Assembly: GCA_947683425.1 (NCBI GenBank)
Contig: CANTUQ010000035.1
Coordinates: forward strand, 2,651,001 to 2,715,000
Origin: Excoecaria cochinchinensis
Taxonomy: Eukaryota > Streptophyta > Magnoliopsida > Malpighiales > Euphorbiaceae
Length of the DNA: 64,000 bases
Reading direction: 5' to 3'
Part shown: piece after piece, positions 32,911 to 44,156 of the stretch
Layout: the number at the start of each line of letters is the position of its first letter
How positions within the stretch are numbered: position 1 is the stretch's first letter
Notes under the pieces: model-generated
Told to the model about the DNA's origin: nothing
Database searches by the model: none
The model's input: the letters and a program-made list of their open reading frames with translations, nothing else
Translations under genes and position numbers: made by a program

Positions 32911-33611
32911 TCTAAACCGATCAAGCAAAAGCTTAGAAGACTTAGGCCAGAATGGGCACAGAAGGTAAAAGAGGAAGTGCATAAGCAGATTGAGGCCAAA
33001 TTCCTAGTTGAGGTTCAGTACCCAACGTGGTTACCTAATGTAGTTCCTGTAGCTAAAAAGGTGGGAAAGTCCATGTATGTGTTGATTATCGGGATTTAAA
33101 CAAAGCATGTCCGAAGGACGATATTGATGTCTTGATAGATAGTGCAGCTTCTTGTATGATGTACAGGTTTCTAGATGGCTATGCTGGATATAATCAGTTC
33201 CTCAATAGAATTGTAGATCGGATTAAGATGGCCTTCATCACAGAGTGTTGTACATTCGCTTATTGAGTTATGCCTTTTGGACTAAAGAATGCAGGCGCGA
33301 CTTATCAGAGGATGACCACTAAGATTCTTGATGACTTGATTCACAAGGAGGTGGAGGTGTACGTAGATGATATGATGATTAAGTCGGCTACTAAGGAAGG
33401 TCACTTTGGAGCCTTGGAGAAGTTCTTTCAAAGGATTGATAAGTATAACCTTCGCCTTAACCCTAAGAAGTGCATTTTTGGAGTTACCTCTGGAAAATTG
33501 CTTGGTCATGTAGTAAGTCAAAGGGGAATTGAAATAGATCCCAACAAGGTCAAGGCAATTAGAGAAATGCCAACACCTTAGAAGGAGAAAGATGTTAGAA
33601 GTTTTTTGTGA
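32911..33611 (+). pseudogene. C reverse transcriptase
   Basis: Visible parts are IKQKLRRLRPEWAQKVKEE and the motif-A region FLDGYAGYNQ. Then come MPFGLKNAGATYQR, YVDDMMIKS (about 33360) and LLGHVVSQRGIEIDPNKVKAI. A short deletion removes part of the DYRDLNKACPKDD-PLP region near 33060-33130. Stops lie at 32908 (TAG), 33264 (TGA), 33579 (TAG) and 33609 (TGA). Confidence 0.88.
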
Positions 33612-34210
33612 AAATTGCAGTACATCAGTCGATTTATAGCCAAACTATCTTTAATTTGTAAGCCAGTGTTCAAGCTTCTCAGAAAAGACCATCTTGTTGA
33701 ATGGAACAACGATTGTCAGAAGGCTTTTAATGCTATTAAGGAGTACCTCTTGAATTCGCCAATCTTGAGGCCACCTCAGCCGATCAAGCCACTAATCCTC
33801 TATTTGGCAATTGAAAGCAGCTCTGTAGGCACCATGATGGCTCAAGAAGATGAGTTCGGTGTAGCATATGCAGTCTACTATCTTAGCAAAAAGTTTCTCC
33901 CTTATGAGGCCAGGTATGTTGAAGTTGAAAAGATCTGTTTGGCAATAATTTGGGCCTCAAAAAAATTGAGATGTTATTTCCACTCATTCAGGGTTCAGGC
34001 AGTTGCTAAATAAAATTCTTTGAGATATCTTCAGGAAGCACCTTCTCTACTCGAAAAGATGGGTAGGTGGTTAATACTGCTCCAGGAATTTGATATAGAA
34101 TACATCACTAGGAAAACCATTAAAGAGAGAGCTGTAGCTAAATTCCTAGCTGATCATCCTATCAAAGGAGACCATATCGAGTACAACTTCCCAGACGAAG
34201 ATGTCATGGC
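33612..34210 (+). pseudogene. C RNase H
   Basis: YISRFIAKLSLICKPVFKLLRKD, CQKAFNAIKEYL, LILYLAIESSSVGTMMAQ, YYLSKKFLPYEARY and IWASKKLRCYF are clear. TAA 34011-34013 interrupts before LRYLQEAPSLLEKMGRWLILLQEFDIEY and RAVAKFLADHPI. Confidence 0.87.
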
Positions 34211-34700
34211 CATTGCAGTTCAGGGATGGCAAATGTATTTTGATGGAGCAGTTAATAATAAGGGGGTAGGTGTCGGGATCATTCTGATAACCCTAGATGG
34301 TGAAAAGTTACCACTAGCTAAGAAGCTGAGATACAGAGCCACTAACAATGAATCCGAGTACGAAGCATGCGTTTTTGGTTTGGAGGCTCTTCTGGCCTTA
34401 GGGACAAAGTCTATAGAAGTTTTTGGAGATTCGTCTTTGGTGATCCATCAGATTCGAGGAGAATGGTCCGTTGAAGAAGAAAGACTGGTACCGTATGTAA
34501 AACACCTCCACAAGCAGAGTGGTCAGTTTGAAACTTGTACTTTCCATTTCCTACCTAGAGATGAGAATTAGTTGGCTGATGGCCTCGCAACTCTGGTGTC
34601 CATGTGGGATAACCCAGAAGGAAGGATTATGAAGCCCGTGTTAATCTCAAGTTCGCAAAAGCCGTGCTTTGAACATGAATAGGTGATGGATGTCGAAGTC
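34211..34700 (+). pseudogene. C archaeal-type RNase H (aRH)
   Basis: MYFDGAVNNKGVGVGIILI, KLRYRATNNESEYEACVFGL, IEVFGDSSLVIHQIRGEW and CTFHFLPRDEN are the second RNase H typical of the Tat lineage, located between the RT-linked RNase H and integrase. TAG stops at 34569 and 34680. Confidence 0.88.
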
Positions 34701-35955
34701 ACTGATGGAAAACCTTTGTACTATGATGTTCAGAATTACCTGGAGAGGTCAGTATTCCCAAAAGAGGCTTCTAAAAAGGATCGAAGAATGATTAGAAAGT
34801 TGTCCAATTAGTTCCTCAGTGTAGATGGTATACTATACAAGAGATAAGCAGATGACATCAGTTAAGATGCATAGCAGAGAAAAAAGCTAAGAAGGTTATG
34901 GAAGAATTCCATGCCGGTGTTTGCAAAACTCACATGAATGGCTTGTTCTTAACAAAGAAAATCATGCGCCAAGGGTTCTATTGGATCACTATAGATACAG
35001 ATTGTTCAAATTTTGTGAAACAATGTCATCTGTGCCAACAGTATGCAGATTCGAGGCATGTGCCAGTGTTGAAACTACATAATTTGTCCTCACCATGGCC
35101 ATTTGCAACTTGGGGGATAGACATTATAGGGGAAATATGCCCTACCACCTCTAATGGGCACAGGTTCATCATAGTCGCCATTGATTACTTTACTAAATGG
35201 GTCGAGGCTGAATCTTTTAAGAAGGTAGATGCATGAGACATGGCCAGGTTTATTGAGCGAAATTTGGTATGTAGGTATGGCCTCCACCATCATATCGTGT
35301 CAGACAATAGGGTATAGTTCTTAGCTGAAACTAAATGGGTACTGCAGAAGTATGGAATACAGCACCATAATTCCTCCCCTTACCGACCTCAAGCTAATGG
35401 AGCAGTTGAAGCAGCCAACAAAAATGTCAAGAAAATTTTGGCTAAGATGCTACATAATTACAAAGACTGGATGGAAAAGTTACTTTTTGCACTATGGGGC
35501 TACATAACTACCATCAGAACATCGACAGGCGCAACGCCATTTTCTTTAGTGTATGGAATGGAGGTGATTCTACCAGTTGAAGTTGAGCTCAGGTCTCTGA
35601 GGGTGGTTATGGAAGCCGAAATCCCAAAAACAGAATGGGCCTAACAGAGGTTACTGTAGTTAAACTTGCTTGATGAGAGTAGGTTGTGAGCTTACTATCA
35701 CAACCAGGTCTACCAAAAGAGGTTAGCCTGGTCATTCGGTAAGAAGGTTAGAAAGCATCCACTGAAATAAGGAGATATGGTCTTCAAACAAATGAGGCCA
35801 GGAGTACCAGACATTCGGGGGAAATTTAGGCCAATGTGGGAAGGTTTTGTGCTAAAGAAACTGTTGTCAAATGGGGCAGCAATTTCAGCAGACAGCAATG
35901 GGAGTGAGTTCAAGGAGCCGGTCAACATTGATAGATTAAAAAGGTTCCATGGCTA
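34701..35955 (+). pseudogene. C integrase
   Basis: The zinc-binding region is AGVCKTHMNGLFLTKKIM...CSNFVKQCHLCQQ. The catalytic core shows WGIDIIGEICP, VSDN and PQANGAVEAANK (D, D, E all present). The C-terminal part YGMEVILPVEVE is followed by HNQVYQKR and HPLK-GDMVFKQMRPG. Stops at 34809, 35234, 35315, 35642, 35687 and 35768. The last recognisable pol sequence is near 35955 (VNIDRLKRFHG). Confidence 0.87.
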
Positions 35956-36554
35956 AAGACTAAAATCAAAAGAAGGAAATAAATGCCCTGCGGGTTGAAA
36001 ATCGAAAAAAGGCGGCCTTGCTAAAATTGGGCGCCCTGCCAGGGTGAAAACCAAAAAAGGCACTCTGGGTAAAAAGTAAGGGTTAAGAGAAAATATTCAA
36101 TCATGAAAACTCGAGAGGGCTGATTGATAATAGGAGTTTGATGCTTGCAAGATCCACCCTGAGATTAAGTGTAGTCTTGTGTTTTTGAATTTTTTGTTAA
36201 TAAGCGATCATGTGTGATGAAATCATATAGAAATGTTCATAACTTTGCAATAAAGGACTCAGTTTGCACTTCTCACGATTGTCTAGTTCTTTTACAAAAA
36301 GCAAATTGTCATTCGCAATCTAAAAACTATTCTTTATTGCATACATTTGGTCAGATATTTAAGCCAACTGATTTTGTTGTCAACGGTGGGGCTAGTCACC
36401 CATTATTTGTACTCTAGCGAGCTAGTAAAATCGGAATCTTCAGCCCTCGGAATAGTCGTACTCAAGGTAGCTATGCCCAAAGTTCACAATAGCTAGTAAT
36501 GAATGTCGAAGACAGGAGCCCACCATGAAAAGCTAGCGGCAGAGTCACAATAGT
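35956..36554 (+). other. Spacer between C pol and antisense gene
   Basis: Non-coding. It includes two copies of an AAAAAAGGC-containing segment with TTGGGCGCCCTGCCAGG (36000-36060). The same spacer is found inverted in F at about 49445-49700. Nothing else recognised. Confidence 0.6.
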
Positions 36555-37771
36555 CTAACAGGCTCCAAACTGTCGAACACAATGGGCTGTGATGCAAAAG
36601 GAGGCCCTGTGAAGTCCGCATAATGGGACACATTCCGAAGGCCCATCCTGAGTCACATAGTCAAGACGCATCCAGGGGCTCATGAAGCTAATATCTTCAT
36701 CCGCCAAGGTGGCTATCCATATAAAGCCTTCATAAGGAGAGTCGAACTGATATGTCCTCTGTCTATGGAAAAGGTGCATCAGCGAGTATGCATTAATCAC
36801 CCTAGGAGGGGGTTCTGTCAATAACCTTAACTTCTCCTACAGCCACACCTGAAAAAAAAAGCGGCTGGAATGAGTTGGATCCATTTCAGGCAAAAATAAG
36901 GCACAGGGTTATGGGAAAATCCCTAATGGGATGCATTTCCCAATAAGAAAAGTTAGCGTGAAAACCCACAAGGGGTGCATTACCTTTAAAAATAATGACA
37001 TAGATTACCTGGAGTAACAGTGGACTCTCGATCATAAAAGCAATAGGGTCATTGCAAAGGGCATCCAAGCCAATAATCGTTTCAGCTAGAATGACTTGAA
37101 AAGGGGTCAGCCTACAGTGAATGCCATCTACGATGTTGAATAGTCGATAGTCGTCGATTGTCTCATCTGAGGTCACTAGCAGATATCTGGATAAGCAAAC
37201 CAATAGAACTATGCTAGCTCGATAAGTAGGGACATTAGGAAAGCCACCGAGTGCATGGAGTATAGGCTCCAGAGAAAAGAAATCCCCTCTAGGAACTAGT
37301 CGAACGGTCTCAGTAAAGGCCACATCCCTAAGCTGATATGGTCCATAACTTGGAATACAAGGAAGAGTGCCAGGCGAAAGCTTCACATCAATAATCGCAG
37401 CAAATTCTTCTACCAAGGGGCATAGTTCCTGGTGAGTAAATTGAAAAACATGAAATCGGAAATCCCAATAGCGGATGGCAGCCAGTAAAAGGTCCCCGTC
37501 GAACTTGATCCTTCTCAAAAGCCTCAAACTTGAATAAGGAGCTAAAGTGCCATTTTCCCAAGTCATGGGATCATCCAGCAGCTGGCGCAGTGTATCGAAG
37601 ATGTGCATGGACATTTTTAGATAACTGTACAAAGAGTAAATAAGTAGGATTAGTGAAAAGGAAAAAAGAGAAGTGACATGAAAAAGAAAAAAAGAGGAAC
37701 CGGTCTGGTCTGTCGTGAGAAATTAGACTACTTTTTCGTGCATTTTCAGACTCATGCATTTCCACCAGCAT
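36555..37771 (-). pseudogene. C antisense gene: plant mobile domain / DUF7745-like protein
   Basis: Minus-strand gene between pol and PPT. Exon 1 37771-37701 (MLVEMHESENARKSS), intron 37700-37625 (GT...TACAG) and exon 2 from 37624 join in frame. Exon 2 is open for about 245 codons (IFDTLRQLLDDPMTW, LLLAAIRYWDFRFHVFQF, ELCPLVEEFAAII, YWEMHPIRDFPI) to TGA 36886-36888. A third exon starts after CAG at 36849 (VWL, TAG 36837-36839, then EKLRLL...CVPLCGLHRASFCITAHCVRQFGAC, stop at 36555). The exon 2 donor is unresolved. The motifs recall plant mobile domain/DUF7745 proteins that occur in such elements. Much less damaged than the sense gag-pol. Function unknown. Confidence 0.65.
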
Positions 37772-37983
37772 AGTTTACTTTTTTTTGTTGTTATTTTTTT
37801 GGCATATATAATTTACTTGCAGGAAAATGCTTAATAAACGGTGTCAACCACAAGAATGGAGCCCAAGAGAATATTCAGAGAGTAAAGTAAGCAAGCACAC
37901 GACAATAACGTCTAACTGCTATTTGGATAAATGGTCAACTCGCCAATAAAGGAAATGAAGATTACCATTACACCGCATCAACA

Positions 37984-38540
37984 GGTTAGATACCGACCCG
38001 GCTGGAGCTACAGACCGCACAGGTTAGATGCTGCAATGAGGAAGGTTAGACACCACATAAACAGGTTAGATACCGACCTGGCTGGGGCTATACACCGCAC
38101 AGGTTAGATGCTGCAACGAGGAAGGTTAGACATCGCACCAATAGGTTAAATACCAACCCGGCTAAGGCTAGACACCTAATAGGTTAGATGCTGCAATGAG
38201 GGAGATTAGACACCGCGTTAAAGTCGGTTAAAGACCAACCCGACTAAGGCTAGACACCGTACAGGTTAGATGCCGCAACGAGGAAGGTTAAACACCGCAT
38301 CAAACTCGGTTACAGACCAACCCGGTTAAGGCTAAACACACACAGGTTAGATGCCGCAACGAGGGAGGTTAGACATCGCATCAAAGTTGGTTACAGACCA
38401 CAACGACTAGGGCTATACACCGTACAGGTCAGATGCCCCAACGATAAAGGTTAAATACCATAACGATAGAGGCTAGACACTGCACAGGTTAGACGCCGCA
38501 GCAATAAGGGTTAAAATGCCGATAAAAGACGGTAAATAAC
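37984..38540. repeat. About 80-bp tandem repeats in the 3' tail of C
   Basis: About six and a half diverged units (starts 37984, 38064, 38144, 38225, 38307, 38386) containing GGTTAGATACCGACC and AGGTTAGATGCTGCAA. Hypervariable tandem repeats in this place are known for Tat/Ogre elements. 37772-37983 is unassigned tail. Confidence 0.85.
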
Positions 38541-38640
38541 ACAACAACTTCATTCAGGTCGGAAAGGCAACTGCCTCAGGTACGCATCTCTTCTTTCTTT
38601 CTTTGAGTTTTGGCTCAACTAGGCACCCCAGTATTACGTT

Positions 38641-38659
38641 CCCCAAAACTGGGGGCAAC
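38641..38659 (+). other. Polypurine tract of C
   Basis: CCCCAAAACTGGGGGCAAC directly before the 3' LTR start at 38660. Confidence 0.65.
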
Positions 38660-41199
38660 TATAGACATCGGGTCCTGAGGTAGCTCAGACCAAGGTTACT
38701 CAGTGATGAAAATGATGCTTATTCATGAGTAATACAGTTAAAAGTGATGATTTCCTTGTCGAAACCTTTTTTTTTAAATATTATTATTTTTTGGGTTTTC
38801 GGTGACTTGTTGCTGTGAGGCACCCGAGGTGGCTCTGCTGGCAGCGCGTACCTGCGAGCCGCGGCACCTGCGTGCAGCGTGTGGCCCCTACGTGGAGCCG
38901 CATGTTGCCTTGCGCGACATGCGGTACCCCTGCGCGAGGGTACATGTCACACAGGCGACATGCGGTCCCTGCGTGGAGGTGTGACACTCTGTGCGAGGGT
39001 GCATATCGCGCTGGCGACATGTGGCCCCTATGCTGAGGCCACATGTCGCGCGGGCGACATGCGGCCCCCTGTATGAGGCCGCATGTCGCACGGGTGGCAT
39101 GCGGCTCCTGCATGCAAGCACATGTCGTGCGTTGCCATCTTCACGAACACACCATTTTTTCGATTTTTTCGGTTTGAAATTGAAACTCTCTTTTCGATTT
39201 TAAAGGGGAAAAATCTGATTTTAAAGGGTAATTAAGGGTTTTTAACCGAAAAAAGTCTTTGAGAAACCTAATTTTTCAGAGGATATAAAAAGAAAAGGAA
39301 GAGGAAAGAGAAAAAAGGAGGAGGGGGGTTAGAACGACAGAGAACAAAAATATTCTGGAAAAAATACTTCTGAGAGCAAAAGGAATTAATCCTAAAATTA
39401 TTCTTAAATCCAGGAAATGAATTATTGAGGTTTAAGTTTCAATTTTCATTCATATATTTTCTTAAAAGTTAAGCTTTAATCCAACCTTTTTGATTGTCTG
39501 GTTTCAAGCAAATCGACAAAGAAATCATCATCTTCTTCTTTTGCAGGCAAAATCAAAACTTCTGAGGGTAAATACCTGGGCTAAATCAATTCTTTCTTTT
39601 TCTTTCTTATTTTGTGTCGCCAGTTTGTTTCCCCCATTGTATATACTGCATATATTTCTGGTTGTTTGTTATTTTTGACATAAACTTAATTTTGATTATT
39701 ACCTACTGCCTATTGCTATTGTATTATTAATATATTTGTTTTTAGTTTTGTTATTTGTTGTTATTAATTTATTTATTGTAGTTTATTAATATGTGTCGGT
39801 TATTGTTGTTGTTCGTTATTAATTTATTATTTTATTTTGTTTCTGTTTGTTGTTTGTTATTATTCATTTGTCGTTCGTTTATTATTAATATGCCTGTCAT
39901 CTTACTGTTTTTTGTTGTTGGTTTATTACCTATTTATTTGTTATGATTTATTATTAACATATTTGTTATTGTTTATTATTAATACATTTGCTGACTGTTT
40001 GTTACAATTAACATGAAATTAGATTAATTCAATTAGTTTATTTGTATGATGCATGAAGCATAGGTTTGTAAAGTATTTTATATCAATTTAATTTTTTAGT
40101 TGGTTCTGCCTTAATTTATCTTATTAATTTCTAGTTTTTTGCTCAATTTATTTTCCTGTTCCAATTATTAATATTGTTCTTGTTTATCGTCTTTGTTTAT
40201 GTTTAATTAAGTTAATTGATTGTTTATATTTAATTAATTTAATTGATTGTTTATATTATTTTGTAGGTTGTCTGGTTATATCATGCTTTATTAATTTAAT
40301 CTAATTTGCTAACATTTTTCTTTGTTTTTTTATTGTCCATAAAATTTGTTTGTTTCATTGTGAATAACGTTCATGTGCGAGCTGAAAAATCAAGGGATTA
40401 AAGACTTTCAGAATTTGGGTTTGCATTTTTAATTGTTATTTCTTTCTTTCTTTTATTATTTTATGTTGTATGTAAAATGTATTTTAAATTCATCTATATC
40501 GTAGAAAATCATGTTTCTTACAATAATTAAAATTAGGGTTTTTATTAATAAAACAGGACCAATGTTCTGATTTTATCCAATAAAATGTCACTTTCAAAAG
40601 GAGAATTAGTTTTCATAAATTGGGATCACTCATCCCGGTTTTTTCATAAATAACCGAAAATAGTTCTCCAATTTTTAAGTTAATAAAAGGGAACCAACGT
40701 TCCTAAACACTAATAAATGTCCCGATTTATGCATGATGTATTTTATTTTGTTTATTCTTTTGTATAGTATTTATTTATTTATTTTCGGCCCTTGTAATAA
40801 ATTTTGGGGCAATGTTATTCTTATATTTATTTACCGCTTTCTTTATCGCTTAAAATGCGCTTTAAATTTATTGCATGATCGCGTGAGATGAGAGATGGAA
40901 TTTCGATTTCGTAAAAACTCATTTATAAACTTAACTTAAGGCATTAATAAGAGTGAAGTTCCGAACACCTTCTCTAGTTTAAGACCCCCGAGGTTAGATG
41001 ATCTTTCCCAATTTCTTGTAAATTAGGTGGCGACTCCAAGATATCTCAAAGGTGCCTAAAGATTTCATGAGGTTAGATGAACTTCCCAATGTTCTATTGG
41101 GTAAGGAATTCCAAAATATCTCATGTTACTCAAGATCAATAAGACACTAACCCTTCTCGGACCCTTAAAGCGGACCGAGTTCGGATCGTGAGCGTCACA
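38660..41199 (+). repeat. C 3' LTR
   Basis: 2540 bp, starts TATAGACATCGGG (5' copy TGTAGACACTGGG, so the terminal TG has mutated) and ends GCGTCACA before TSD CCCCT. GC island 38800-39140 includes GCCGCATGTCG and CGACATGCGGC, TATA 39284-39292. No genes. Confidence 0.9.
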
Positions 41200-41204
41200 C
41201 CCCT

Positions 41205-41490
41205 GGTTAATGATCATACGCCTAGGATTCTGACTCATGTCCTGAATTATGCCTTATCTAGCTAAAGGGAAATCATTCAAAGTAATTCCACCTTATTGCT
41301 CTAGGCATCGGAAGTCATTGTTTTAAAGGTAGTGCGTCCCTTGTGGATTTTCATACTAGCTTTTCTTTATGGGAAATGCATCCCTTTAGGGATTTTCACA
41401 TAACCCTTTGCCTAATTTTTACCTGAAGTGGACCCAACCCAATTCAGCGGCTTTAATTTATTTCATTTTTTTTGTAGGGTAGACTGCCTA
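41205..41490 (+). pseudogene. F antisense gene, fragment left of G
   Basis: Homologous to the complement of C 36840-37030 (for example TTATGGGAAATGCATCCCTT and GGGATTTTCACATAACCCT), so it is the exon 2 end and intron of the same DUF7745-like gene, here on the plus strand because F is inverted. It is cut on the left by C and on the right by solo LTR G. Confidence 0.7.
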
Positions 41491-41900
41491 TGTAACACCC
41501 CTTACCCATACTTAGGCGATCCCATCCGATAAGGAGTGAGATGCCGTAGGAGTAAAGGTGCCACCACATAGATACATAGTATACATACATACATACATAA
41601 ACATACATACCTAAAAAGAATAAGGGTAAATTAAAACTTTGCAACACTAATCATGGAAAAACTGATCATGCATTAATATAATGAAAACATTACATTACTG
41701 TTCTGATCAATTGAAAGATACAACAGATAATTACAAATCCCAAAATACATATACAAAAGCGGAAGCTATTACAAAACCATATATAAAAGAGTTCTATACA
41801 AAAAGAATCCTCAAACTACAAAAATAAAGCCCTACACTAAGACCCCGCTGTGTTGGCTTTGATGGCGACGACTCTCCCAAAAGCGATTCCTTCCGCACCT

Positions 41901-41939
41901 GCACGGGTAAACACACCGTGCTAAGCGATAAACGCTTAG
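41901..41939 (-). other. Twin hairpin of LTR G
   Basis: On the minus strand CTAAGCG/CGCTTAG (41939-41921) followed by GCACGGT/ACCCGTGC (41921-41901), then CAGGTGCGG. Confidence 0.75.
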
Positions 41940-42202
41940 TGGGGAAACACACATATAGCATAAGGACAACCCTTCACAACGGTCGTCAAGGCAATTCACA
42001 CGCGTACTTCATGTACAAACGATAATCATGGCATGCCAATAATAATAAACTCATGCGCACATATATAAAGCCATTCATCAGAAGATTCATAACAATAATC
42101 ATATTCTCATAACATATTACTCTTTTCACCATTGAATCCATAAGGATATAACATATGTTTTCCCATATAACAATTCATACAAAACACCTGCTGACCCGAG
42201 GG

Positions 42203-42440
42203 AGTGGATAACGAGTATAAGGACAGTACTTTACGGGTACGAGCCGATACGGACAATACTTTACGGGTACGAGCCGATAAAACAAATTTTCATTTAACTT
42301 TTACAAAACATTACAAGGGGATCTTAAACAAGATCCTTTCAGATAAGGGTTCGCGAGGAACCATTCGGGGACCTGATCGGGGTCCAAACAGAAACAAAAG
42401 CTGCAGCAAAGACTCTATTAGGCATGCCTAACTATCCACT
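42203..42440 (-). other. Closed hairpin domain of LTR G
   Basis: AGTGGATA/TATCCACT ends pair (42433-42440 with 42203-42210). Palindrome TAGGCATGCCTA at 42419-42430. Stems GGACC/GGTCC (42369-42385), GGTTC/GAACC (42348-42362) and GGATCTT/AAGATCC (42319-42336), plus weak GTAC stems at 42226-42240 and 42252-42270. Confidence 0.75.
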
Positions 42441-42542
42441 TACTAGACTCTACAGGTCATACATAAGCCAATTAATCCATTTCATGACTTCCAAAATCAT
42501 CACCATTTAATGAACATAATCATATCATAGTTACACTTGCAT

Positions 42543-42552
42543 ATTATTTATA
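42543..42552 (-). promoter_or_regulatory. TATA-like box of LTR G
   Basis: The minus strand reads TATAAATAAT, about 90 bp after the palindrome array and about 100 bp before the closed hairpin domain. Confidence 0.45.
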
Positions 42553-42639
42553 GAATACCAAGCATAAATCTCATAACTACTAAAGAAAACTGAAGTTCAA
42601 GCCACACGCAATGAAAGAAAACTCATTCAGCATACAAGG

Positions 42640-42960
42640 GACTATCGCGATCGCGACGTCTGTCGCGCTCGCGACAGAGACCGAAGTCTCTTCGCTGCGT
42701 GCACGCGACGGATTTTGCGACCGCGAGGAGGACGGAAGGGCCAGGCTCTGTCGCAGTTGTTGCGATCGCGACAGAGGACAATTGGTGCTGTCGCGGGCTC
42801 GCGACAGATCGCGTGCTCGCGATAGCACTTGGCCAACGATACGCTCTGTCGCGATCGCGACGGTCGTCGCGCTCGGGACAGAGAGTACCCAACACTTCTG
42901 CTGTCGCGGGCTCGCGACAACGAGGCTCCCAACACTGCTCTCTGTCGCGATCGTGACAGC
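42640..42960 (-). repeat. CpG-rich palindrome array in LTR G
   Basis: Dense inverted repeats on TGTCGCG/CGCGACA, including the perfect palindrome GTCGCGATCGCGAC (42849-42862). Same position as the arrays in A, B and E but with unrelated spelling. Confidence 0.88.
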
Positions 42961-44156
42961 GTCGGGATTTTGAAAATCTGCAGAAATTCTGCAGATTTTC
43001 CTCTTCCAATTCCTCACCCAACATCACAAAACTCAACCAAGAGTCACTTACCTCAATTCTAGCCATCCAAAAGCATCAATAACCATAATACAACATTTAT
43101 TAACAATAAACTTCATACAATCCATTAATTTACACATTCAATTTCAAGAATCAATCAAAAACCCAATTTAGGCATCAAACCACATCAATTCCAAAATTAT
43201 CATAATTAACTCAAAAACTTGCAAGTTCCACATTCTAAAACAAAGACCCATACCATACATATCATAACAAAAGCATATTTCAACTCAAATTTCTAGAAAT
43301 CATCAAGAACACATTTACATGCAAAGATAAGAAATTCCCAAACCTCAAAAATCCTTTGCTCCTATTGCTTAGTTCCACTTGGCCCAACCTTCTCCTTACC
43401 CTTTGGTTCGCGAGGAGGTTCAACTAAGCACAAAACAACATAACACACAAACACAAAATCCAACTTCAAACCCAAGTCCGAAAATAAGAAAAAGAGAAGA
43501 AGATGGAGAACCAAATGAAGAAAAGAAGAATAAATGCAGTAGATTTACCTTTAAAATACTATGCAATGAACAATTTCCACCACTAGAGGCTTGAATCTAA
43601 GCTAGGGCACTTAAGAGAGTGCAAAGGAGGAAGAAGAAGAAGGAGAAGAAGAAGGAACGGGAAATGGGTTTCAAAATCTGATTTTTCCCCTTTTTCTTCT
43701 TTTTCTCTTTCCCACTTTACACTTGTCAATCATCTAGTGGAGGAGATTACTCACTCACACCCTAACCTAGTGCACCACATGCACACAATGAGACACCCTA
43801 ATAATGCATCCTACTCATGTATGAGCAATACACACAAGATTCTCCCAAAACATGCACACCCTACACAAGTGCAAATGCACACACACAATTAATCCACTAG
43901 TGCATATCCTACTATGGTACACTCAACCACACATGATGAAACTCTCATGAATACCCACTACAATGGTGCGCTTGGGCACACACAATTCTGTCCCAACTAA
44001 TTCACACCAAAGCACCATGCGTGCACCCACATGCAAGAGAAACTCTCAAAACATGCAATATTACCAAAATGCCCTTATTATACAAAACTTATGCAAATGC
44101 ACACACAAACATATGTGGCTCATTCAACTAGGGGGCAAACGGGGTGTGACAGCCTG

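Larger units (their letters stand above)
16044..41199 (+). mobile_element. Element C: degenerate Tat/Ogre-like Ty3/gypsy element, host of A and a MITE
   Basis: TSD CCCCT at 16039-16043 and 41200-41204. The 5' LTR is 16044-16056 plus 25726-28254 (2542 bp, interrupted by A) and the 3' LTR is 38660-41199 (2540 bp). The PBS TGGCGACTCCGCTGGGGA, the aRH domain, tandem repeats in the tail and an antisense gene place it in the Tat/Ogre group. Gag-pol has more than 20 in-frame stops. The LTRs differ visibly by several percent, so it is much older than A and B. It is inserted in the antisense-gene/tail region of F. Confidence 0.9.
41491..44151 (-). mobile_element. Element G: solo LTR, Tekay type
   Basis: 2661 bp. 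On the minus strand it begins TGTCACACCCCGTTTGCC (44151) and ends GGTAAGGGGTGTTACA (41491). TSD GCCTA (41486-41490) and GCCTG (44152-44156), one base changed. There is no internal region, so it is a solo LTR. It carries the array (42640-42960), the closed hairpin domain (42203-42440) and the twin hairpin (41901-41939). Short ORFs in it are not genes. Confidence 0.88.

Noticed and set aside
42204..43066. Several overlapping ORFs in G
   Set aside because: Produced by the CGCGATCGCG palindrome array of the LTR; no consistent frame.
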